Shown here one piece after another: positions 30,135-35,218 of a stretch of DNA of 35,218 nucleotides. A model generated the notes under the pieces. It was not told the origin of the DNA, searched no databases, and saw nothing but the letters and a program-made list of their open reading frames with translations. Source of the stretch: Pseudomonadota bacterium. GTDB taxonomy: Bacteria > Pseudomonadota > Alphaproteobacteria > Ferrovibrionales > Ferrovibrionaceae. The translations under genes and the position numbers were made by a program. How positions within the stretch are numbered: position 1 is the stretch's first letter; each line of letters starts with the position of its first letter. The stretch is from positions 1 through 35,218 of the forward strand of contig JAEYSS010000049.1 in NCBI GenBank assembly GCA_023434425.1. The letters are read 5' to 3'.

Positions 30135-31145
30135 TTAGCCCGGTTCAGCGAAATGCCTGCAAAGGGCGGCCGTAGCCGCAAAAGCAACCAGAATGGCAGC
30201 CACGGCCACCGGCCAGCCATGGAGACTGACCACAGCGAGAAGCATCAACACCGTATTCAGAATCGCAATCCGCCCGGCGGCGGCGGGGTGATTGCCCAGC
30301 TTGCGCGCGCCCTGCTGATAGAAATGGCTGCGATGCGCCTGCCAGATTTTTTCCCCGCGCAGCAGCCGGCGCAGCAGCGTATAGGTGGCATCGACCCAGT
30401 AAAACATCGGCAGGATCAGTGCCGCGGCCCAGGCGCCATCCAGCGCCAGAAACAGCAGCAGCGCACCCAGCAGATACCCGACCGGGACGCTGCCGACATC
30501 GCCGAGAAAGACTTTGGCGCGCGCTCCCCAGTTCCAGGGCAGGAAGCCGACGGCCGCCGCAGCGACAATCAAGCCTGCGGCCATGACGGTACTGTCGTGC
30601 TGCAGCAGCGCAACCGCCGTTGCGCCCAGACCGACCGCGATCATTTCGACACCGGATATGCCGTTGATGCCGTCCATGAAATTAAAAAGATTGGTGAACC
30701 AGAGCCAGGCAATCAGCAGCACCGCGCGCTCGAGCCAGACCGGAATGAGCCCTTGCACCAGTGTCGCCTCGATGGGCGTCATCGCCAGCACCAGACCGAC
30801 ACAGACCGTCTGCGCTCCGAGCCGGATGCCGACCGGCAGGCCGCCGCTGCGATCATCCAGCCAGGATACGATCGCCAGCACTGCCATCCCGAGCATCGGC
30901 AACAGCATTGCCGCATCGGGGCGCAGCGTCAGCCAGATGGCGAGGCCGAGGAGGATACCAGCGGTCGTGGCGATACCCCCGCCGCGCGGCGTGATCTCGG
31001 CATGACTGGAACGGTCGTTGGGGATATCCATGATCGCACGACGCTGCAGCCAGGCGATCAGCGGCTTCAGAAACAGGAAAACAAACAGGCTGGTCCCGGC
31101 AGTCACGACCGCCAGAAGCGGCCAGTCCATCGCGGCGCCGGTCAT
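30135..31145 (-). CDS. Undecaprenyl-phosphate sugar-1-phosphate transferase (WbpL/WecA-like)
   Basis: The 336-residue polytopic protein belongs to the MraY/WecA (GT4) transferase family. It loads a HexNAc-1-phosphate on undecaprenyl phosphate to start O-antigen or capsule synthesis. The family marks are D97-D98 in SWLDDRS, NFMDGING (155-162), FLGDVGS (213-219) and the HRSHFYQ loop (271-277) that marks the WbpL subgroup. About ten transmembrane helices are visible. The start overlaps the upstream glycosyltransferase stop by ATGA. Its likely donor is the product of the neighbouring CapD-like enzyme. Confidence 0.92.
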   Translation of the reverse strand: MTGAAMDWPLLAVVTAGTSLFVFLFLKPLIAWLQRRAIMDIPNDRSSHAEITPRGGGIATTAGILLGLAIWLTLRPDAAMLLPMLGMAVLAIVSWLDDRSGGLPVGIRLGAQTVCVGLVLAMTPIEATLVQGLIPVWLERAVLLIAWLWFTNLFNFMDGINGISGVEMIAVGLGATAVALLQHDSTVMAAGLIVAAAAVGFLPWNWGARAKVFLGDVGSVPVGYLLGALLLFLALDGAWAAALILPMFYWVDATYTLLRRLLRGEKIWQAHRSHFYQQGARKLGNHPAAAGRIAILNTVLMLLAVVSLHGWPVAVAAILVAFAATAALCRHFAEPG

Positions 31146-32323
31146 AGATGCGCTCCCAGCATTTGCAGTACGCGCTCGTATGCGTTCAGGCTCGCCGCGA
31201 CGAAATGCTCGACCGAAAACTCACTTTCGGCAATGGTGCGGCCGCGCGCCGCCAGCCGCTGCCGCAGCGCCGGATCATCAAGCAAGCGGCGGATCGCCGC
31301 GGCCACGGCGGGTGCGTCGCCAACGGGGACCAGCAGTCCGTTCTCCTCATGCCGCACCACTTCACGGCAACCCGGCGCATCGGTGGTGACAATGGCGCGA
31401 CCTATGGCCGCCGCCTCGATCAGGCCGCGCGGCAGCCCTTCGCGATAGGACGGCATGACGATGACATGTGCCCGCGCCAGCATGGCCGGCATATCTTCGG
31501 CGAAACCCCAGTATTCCACTGTTCCGGCATCGATCCAGGCCTGAAGCTGCGCCTCGCCGATATCCGTCTTGTTGTCGGGGTCGCGCCGGCCGACCAGCAC
31601 GAAACGCGCATGGACACCCTCGCGGCGCAGGGCCTCGGCAGCCGCCGCGAATTCGCGCACGCCCTTGTCTCCCAGCAGACGCGCCGGAAACATCACCACC
31701 GGCGGATGCCCGGCGTCGATGACGGGTTCGGGCTGCATCGCAAAGGTCTGCATGTCGACGCCGCAGCCGCGGATCATAACGGCACGCGTCGGCGATATCA
31801 GCCGGCGATCCTCGAAAACCACGAGATCGTCGGGATTCTGGAAGATCGTCACGCTGTTGCGATGGGCGAGCGCGAGCTTGTACAGCCCCTCGAGCAGACG
31901 CCGCAGCAGGCCGGCCTTGGCCGCCGGAAGCCCGGAGGCCCCATTTGTCGCCCGGATGAAGACATAGCCAAGCCCGGTGACAGCATGAACCACGGCCGGC
32001 AGGCGTAAGAGCCGCGCCGCGACGCCACCCCAGACCACCGGCTTCACGGAAACCAGGTGCAGCAGGTCCGGGCGCAGGCGCAGGCAGAGCCCGAGCAGCA
32101 CCAGCAGCAGCTTCAGTTCGGCAAGGGGGTTTTGCCGGCTGCGGATCAGCGGAATGGGGTGGAAGACGAATCCCTCTTTCGCCAGCCGGGCGGCGATCGC
32201 CGGGTCTTCGGGGGCAGCCACATGGACAGTCCAGCCACGCTGCCGCATCGCCCGGCCAACCGGCAGCCGGTGGGTGGTGAAAAACAGGGCTTCCTGGACG
32301 ACAATGAGCAACCGGCGGGCCAT
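31142..32323 (-). CDS. GT4-family glycosyltransferase
   Basis: The 393-residue protein has a two-Rossmann GT-B fold. The N-terminal FTTHRLPVGRAMRQRGWTVHV pattern is typical of enzymes adding HexNAc to lipid-linked HexNAc (PglA/WbnH-like). The C-terminal donor site has K220 (GDKGV), the E-x7-E motif E295/E303 (REGLPRGLIE) and GLLVPVGD. It probably adds the second sugar after the WbpL-type step. The sequence before the ATG at 32323 has GAGG directly touching the start, too close to work, and the best promoter begins transcription at the ATG itself. Confidence 0.88.
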   Translation of the reverse strand: MARRLLIVVQEALFFTTHRLPVGRAMRQRGWTVHVAAPEDPAIAARLAKEGFVFHPIPLIRSRQNPLAELKLLLVLLGLCLRLRPDLLHLVSVKPVVWGGVAARLLRLPAVVHAVTGLGYVFIRATNGASGLPAAKAGLLRRLLEGLYKLALAHRNSVTIFQNPDDLVVFEDRRLISPTRAVMIRGCGVDMQTFAMQPEPVIDAGHPPVVMFPARLLGDKGVREFAAAAEALRREGVHARFVLVGRRDPDNKTDIGEAQLQAWIDAGTVEYWGFAEDMPAMLARAHVIVMPSYREGLPRGLIEAAAIGRAIVTTDAPGCREVVRHEENGLLVPVGDAPAVAAAIRRLLDDPALRQRLAARGRTIAESEFSVEHFVAASLNAYERVLQMLGAHL

Positions 32324-32329
32324 CCTCGC

Positions 32330-32358
32330 GCTCTACCGGGTGGCGCGGGGCGGGTCAA
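32330..32358 (-). promoter_or_regulatory. Candidate promoter of the GT4 / WbpL / CapD genes
   Basis: On the minus strand TTGACC (32358-32353), a 17-nt spacer and TAGAGC (32335-32330). The predicted +1 coincides with the A of the ATG at 32323, pointing to a leaderless message. Confidence 0.45.
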
Positions 32359-32417
32359 GGTGCTGAAATCCCTCAATCGTCGGCTGCGCCCATCGGCGCG
32401 CCCAAGTCCCGGGTTTA

Positions 32418-32446
32418 TTGACAGTTGCAGGCGGGGCGGCTACCCC
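32418..32446 (+). promoter_or_regulatory. Candidate promoter of the nucleotide-sugar dehydrogenase
   Basis: A perfect -35 TTGACA (32418-32423) is followed after 17 nt by a poor -10 TACCCC (32441-32446). Transcription would start about 24 nt before the TTG at 32477. A helper regulator would be needed if this is the real promoter. Confidence 0.33.
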
Positions 32447-32476
32447 CTACAGGCATTTTCCAGCGGAAGTCTCGCC

Positions 32477-33769
32477 TTGCCCCAGCCCATTCCCACCCTC
32501 CCCTCGATCGCTGTCGTCGGCCTCGGCTATGTCGGTTTGCCGCTGGCGGTGGCCTTGGCCCGCCATTTTCCGGTTCTCGGCTTCGACATCGACCGCAGCC
32601 GGGTAGACGAACTTGGCCGGGGCGAGGACCGGACCCGCGAAATCGAACCGGAAACCCTGCGCAGCTCCAGCCTGAAGCTGAGCGCCGACCCGGGCGCCCT
32701 GCCCGGCCATGCCATCTACATCGTGACCGTACCGACCCCCGTGGACGCGCAGAACGTGCCGGATCTGGGCCCGGTACGCTCGGCCTCGCGCACGGTCGGC
32801 CAGGCCCTGAAGACCAAGGCTGTTCCGGGCGCCATCGTGGTCTATGAAAGCACCGTCTATCCCGGCGTGACCGAAGACATCTGCGGGCCGCTGCTGGAGC
32901 AGCTTTCGGGCCTGACCTGTGGCAAGGATTTCTTCCTCGGCTATTCGCCCGAACGCATCAATCCCGGCGATAAGGTCCACACGGTCGACAAGATTACCAA
33001 AGTGGTGGCGGGTCAGACGGCCGACGTTGCCGCCAGGCTGGCAGGCATCTACGGCAGGATCACCTCGGGCGGCATCCATCTGGCGCCGACGATCAAGACC
33101 GCCGAAGCCGCCAAGGTGATCGAGAACGCCCAGCGCGACATCAACATCGCCTTCATCAACGAAATCGCGATGATCTTCGGCAAGCTCGGCATCTCGACTT
33201 ACGATGTGCTGGAAGCCGCAGGCACCAAATGGAATTTCCTGAAATTCCAGCCAGGCCTGGTCGGTGGCCACTGTATCGGCGTCGACCCCTATTATCTGGC
33301 GCACCGCGCCGAGGAACTGGGCCATCACGCACGCATCATCCTGTCGGGCCGCGCCATCAACGACGGCATGAGCGCCTATGTCGCCGAAGCCGTCTCGACA
33401 CGCATACCCGCCGGCGGCACGGTGCTGCTGCTCGGCCTCACCTTCAAGGAAGACGTGCCCGACCTGCGCAATTCCAAAGTGGCCGACCTGGCCGGCCATC
33501 TGAAGCGGCTTGGCCATGCCGTCACGCTGCACGATCCGTTGGCCGATCCGAATGAGGCGCAGCACGAATACGGCCTGATGCTGGCGCCGCGGCTGGACCA
33601 GCTCGCCGGCTTCGATGCCGTGCTGGGCGCCGTGCCGCATGCCGCCTATCGTAATTTCGCCGATACCGAACTGGCGCGGCTGGTGACGGCCGGCGGCCTG
33701 GTTGCCGACCTGAAAGGCATGTGGCGTGACCGCAAGCTGCCGGCCGGCCTGAAATACTGGACCCTCTAA
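32477..33769 (+). CDS. UDP-N-acetyl-hexosamine 6-dehydrogenase (WbpA/WbpO/TviB class)
   Basis: The 430-residue enzyme oxidises C6 of a UDP-HexNAc to the uronic acid using two NAD. The N-terminal Rossmann motif is VVGLGYVGLPLA (13-24). The central helix carries K213 (EAAKVIENAQRDINIAF) and the catalytic cysteine is C266 in GGHCIGVDPYYL. A C-terminal UDP-binding domain has LGLTFKEDVPDLRNSK. No ATG lies at the N-terminus: the frame is open far upstream but runs antisense to the GT gene. The TTG at 32477, 7-8 nt after GGAAG and just before the Rossmann fold, is the best start. It is divergent from the glycan genes and likely feeds the same polymer. Confidence 0.92.
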   Translation: MPQPIPTLPSIAVVGLGYVGLPLAVALARHFPVLGFDIDRSRVDELGRGEDRTREIEPETLRSSSLKLSADPGALPGHAIYIVTVPTPVDAQNVPDLGPVRSASRTVGQALKTKAVPGAIVVYESTVYPGVTEDICGPLLEQLSGLTCGKDFFLGYSPERINPGDKVHTVDKITKVVAGQTADVAARLAGIYGRITSGGIHLAPTIKTAEAAKVIENAQRDINIAFINEIAMIFGKLGISTYDVLEAAGTKWNFLKFQPGLVGGHCIGVDPYYLAHRAEELGHHARIILSGRAINDGMSAYVAEAVSTRIPAGGTVLLLGLTFKEDVPDLRNSKVADLAGHLKRLGHAVTLHDPLADPNEAQHEYGLMLAPRLDQLAGFDAVLGAVPHAAYRNFADTELARLVTAGGLVADLKGMWRDRKLPAGLKYWTL

Positions 33770-33855
33770 GCTCCCTTCCCTGATCGCACTGGACTTTGGA
33801 CCGGCCCTTCCCTCCCTGGGCTGCCCGAAATATCCTGCCCGACAGGAGCATTAAG

Positions 33856-35013
33856 ATGTCCGAACAGATCGACCGCCGCATTCCGGTATCCGTCATTACA
33901 GGCTTTCTCGGCGCCGGCAAGAGCACCCTGCTCAATCGCCTGCTGCGCCATCCCGATATGGGCGAAACCGCCGTGATCGTGAACGAGTTCGGCGAGATCG
34001 GGCTGGATCACGCGCTGATCGCCTCCAGCAAGGAAGACACCATCCTGCTCAGCTCCGGCTGTCTGTGTTGCACCGTACGCGGCGACCTGGTGAACACCTT
34101 CCGCGACCTGACCGCCAGGCGCGATGCCGGCGAGGTGAAGCCGTTCAAGCGCGTGGTGATCGAAACCACCGGCCTCGCCGATCCCGCCCCCGTGCTGCAC
34201 ACGCTGATGAGCGATCCGGTGGTGGCCGAGCGCTGCCGGCTGGAAAGCGTGGTGACGCTGGTGGATGCCGTGAATGGCGGCAGCACGCTGGACCATCATA
34301 CCGAGGCCGTGAAGCAGGCCGCCGTGGCCGACCGCCTCGTGCTGACCAAGATCGATCTGGCAGAGCAGGCGGCCGTACAGCATCTGCGCCATCGCCTGCA
34401 GCACCTCAATCCGGGCGCGCCGGTCTTCACCGCGGTTGGCGGCGACATCGCGCCGAACCAGCTGTTCAATGCCGGGCTTTACGATCCGAAGACCAAAAGC
34501 TTCAATGTACAGAACTGGCTGCGTGCCGAAGCCTATGGCGACGATCACCACCACGATCATGATCACGGGCACGGCCATGCTCACAAGCATCATGATCATG
34601 GACACGATGACCATGCACATGATCATCACGACCACGAGCATTTCCATACCGCCGAGGGCAAGCTCGACGTCAATCGCCACGATGCCTCGATCACCTCTTT
34701 CTGCCTGACCTTCGACCAGCCCTTCGAGTGGAACACGCTGGCCACCTGGCTCGATCTTCTGGCGGCCTATCGCGGCGACAACCTGCTGCGCGTGAAGGGC
34801 CTGGTGAATGTCGCCGGCGTCGACCGACCGGTGGTGATTCACGGCGTGCAGCACCTGTTCCATCCGCCGGCCACGATTCCGGCCTGGCCCGATGACAGCC
34901 GGCAGAGCCGCATCGTCTTCATCACCCGCGACCTCACCCGCGATGTGATCGAACAGACTCTGACGGCGCTGCAGCAGGCCGAGCCGTCTGCGCCGCAGCA
35001 AGGTTCCGCATGA
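33856..35013 (+). CDS. CobW/COG0523-family GTPase with long His-rich metal-binding loop
   Basis: The 385-residue P-loop GTPase (G3E family) is likely a metallochaperone. It has Walker A GFLGAGKST (16-24), the metal-binding C-x-C-C motif at C69, C71 and C72 (SGCLCCTVRGDL), IETTGLADP as the switch region, and TKIDL as the G4 motif. Residues about 231-264 contain 19 histidines with Asp and Gly, a flexible zinc, cobalt or nickel buffer. The CobW C-terminal domain then follows (about 275-375). An AGGAG site precedes ATG 33856 by 7 nt. An in-frame ATG at 33796 is rejected because it lacks such a site. The metal is not determined: linkage with cobST is too distant to assign cobalt, and no Zur box was recognised. 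Confidence 0.92.
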   Translation: MSEQIDRRIPVSVITGFLGAGKSTLLNRLLRHPDMGETAVIVNEFGEIGLDHALIASSKEDTILLSSGCLCCTVRGDLVNTFRDLTARRDAGEVKPFKRVVIETTGLADPAPVLHTLMSDPVVAERCRLESVVTLVDAVNGGSTLDHHTEAVKQAAVADRLVLTKIDLAEQAAVQHLRHRLQHLNPGAPVFTAVGGDIAPNQLFNAGLYDPKTKSFNVQNWLRAEAYGDDHHHDHDHGHGHAHKHHDHGHDDHAHDHHDHEHFHTAEGKLDVNRHDASITSFCLTFDQPFEWNTLATWLDLLAAYRGDNLLRVKGLVNVAGVDRPVVIHGVQHLFHPPATIPAWPDDSRQSRIVFITRDLTRDVIEQTLTALQQAEPSAPQQGSA

Positions 35014-35218
35014 GCGGCGGCGGGACCGATTTCCCGGCGGCCAGTCCGGCGAGCGATTTTGTCGGCCTGATCGCGCTCGGCCTCGCCTTTACCGCCGTCA
35101 TCCGCGCCGAGACCGAGGCGCTGCGCAAAGGCGAGCGCGGCAGTTTCGAGGCGCTGACGGCGCGCAAGTCGGACTATTTCGAATGCCTGAAGCAGAGCCT
35201 TGTGGGGGGGGAGACGCA
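35010..35218 (+). CDS. Unknown protein, 5' part (cut by window end)
   Basis: The frame starts with ATG overlapping the CobW-family stop (ATGA) and is open to the window end, giving 69 codons. It contains a Gly/Pro/Ala start, then a mostly helical, charged region (IRAETEALRKGERG and LTARKSDYFECLKQ). The E..AL..G pattern is faintly like the FlgN type of helical chaperone, but this is too weak to name. The overlap implies co-translation with the GTPase. Confidence 0.6.
   Translation, partial: MSGGGTDFPAASPASDFVGLIALGLAFTAVIRAETEALRKGERGSFEALTARKSDYFECLKQSLVGGET

Overview
The window is high-GC (mid-60s percent by eye) chromosomal DNA. It most likely comes from an alphaproteobacterium of Rhodospirillales type. 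The evidence is the gene order rpmH-rnpA-yidD-yidC-yihA-argB, the bolA / J-domain protein / cobS / cobT block, a PAS_7-rich hybrid kinase, and alphaproteobacterial-style intergenic hairpin repeats. No rRNA, tRNA, CRISPR array, insertion sequence or prophage was seen. Most genes are housekeeping, with a few accessory or lineage-specific stretches.

Layout. 1-954: 3' part of purB with a lysine-rich tail. 1002-5312: a DhlA-like haloalkane dehalogenase, a VOC-family protein divergent from a GcvA-type LysR regulator, a DMT/EamA permease, and a secreted dienelactone-hydrolase-like enzyme convergent with the permease. 5398-9615 (minus strand): rpmH, rnpA, yidD, yidC, yihA, argB, tightly packed, with a strong promoter at 9724-9752 and an intrinsic terminator at 5344-5377. 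rpmB (9933-10226) is transcribed divergently from its own strong promoter and has a clear terminator. 10284-16602: a phytase-esterase-like secreted protein divergent from a 1755-residue hybrid sensor kinase that carries eight tandem PAS units. 16774-20343 (minus strand): cobT, cobS and a zinc/J-domain protein, divergent from bolA. 20856-22050: a small ribbon-helix-helix protein overlapping tail to tail with an AEC permease. 22063-23816 (minus strand): aroB and aroK. 23989-26979: a 46-residue membrane peptide, a 641-residue exported protein of unknown function, and a XerD-type recombinase. 27089-28066: a CoA-ester (malyl-CoA type) lyase. 28156-33769: a surface-glycan locus with a CapD/WbpM-like dehydratase, a WbpL/WecA-like initiating transferase, a GT4 glycosyltransferase and a divergent UDP-HexNAc 6-dehydrogenase. 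33856-end: a CobW/COG0523 GTPase with a 19-histidine loop, coupled to a truncated unknown gene.

How the genes work together. The rpmH block combines ribosome, RNase P and membrane-protein insertion functions. The aroK-aroB pair supplies the shikimate pathway. CobS and CobT are the AAA+ and VWA partners of aerobic cobaltochelatase, but CobN is not in the window. The glycan genes would make a 4-keto or uronic HexNAc sugar and load it on undecaprenyl phosphate.

The most interesting items are: (i) the PAS array, whose middle units recur at exactly 366 nt; (ii) an approximately 100-nt rpmH leader with competing pairings that could cover the start site; (iii) the 46-residue peptide / exported protein / xerD operon of unknown function; (iv) several genes whose best promoter places transcription start on or next to the start codon, suggesting leaderless mRNAs; (v) the dehalogenase, which lacks the cap insertion of DhlA. 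No clearly new defence or mobile system was found.
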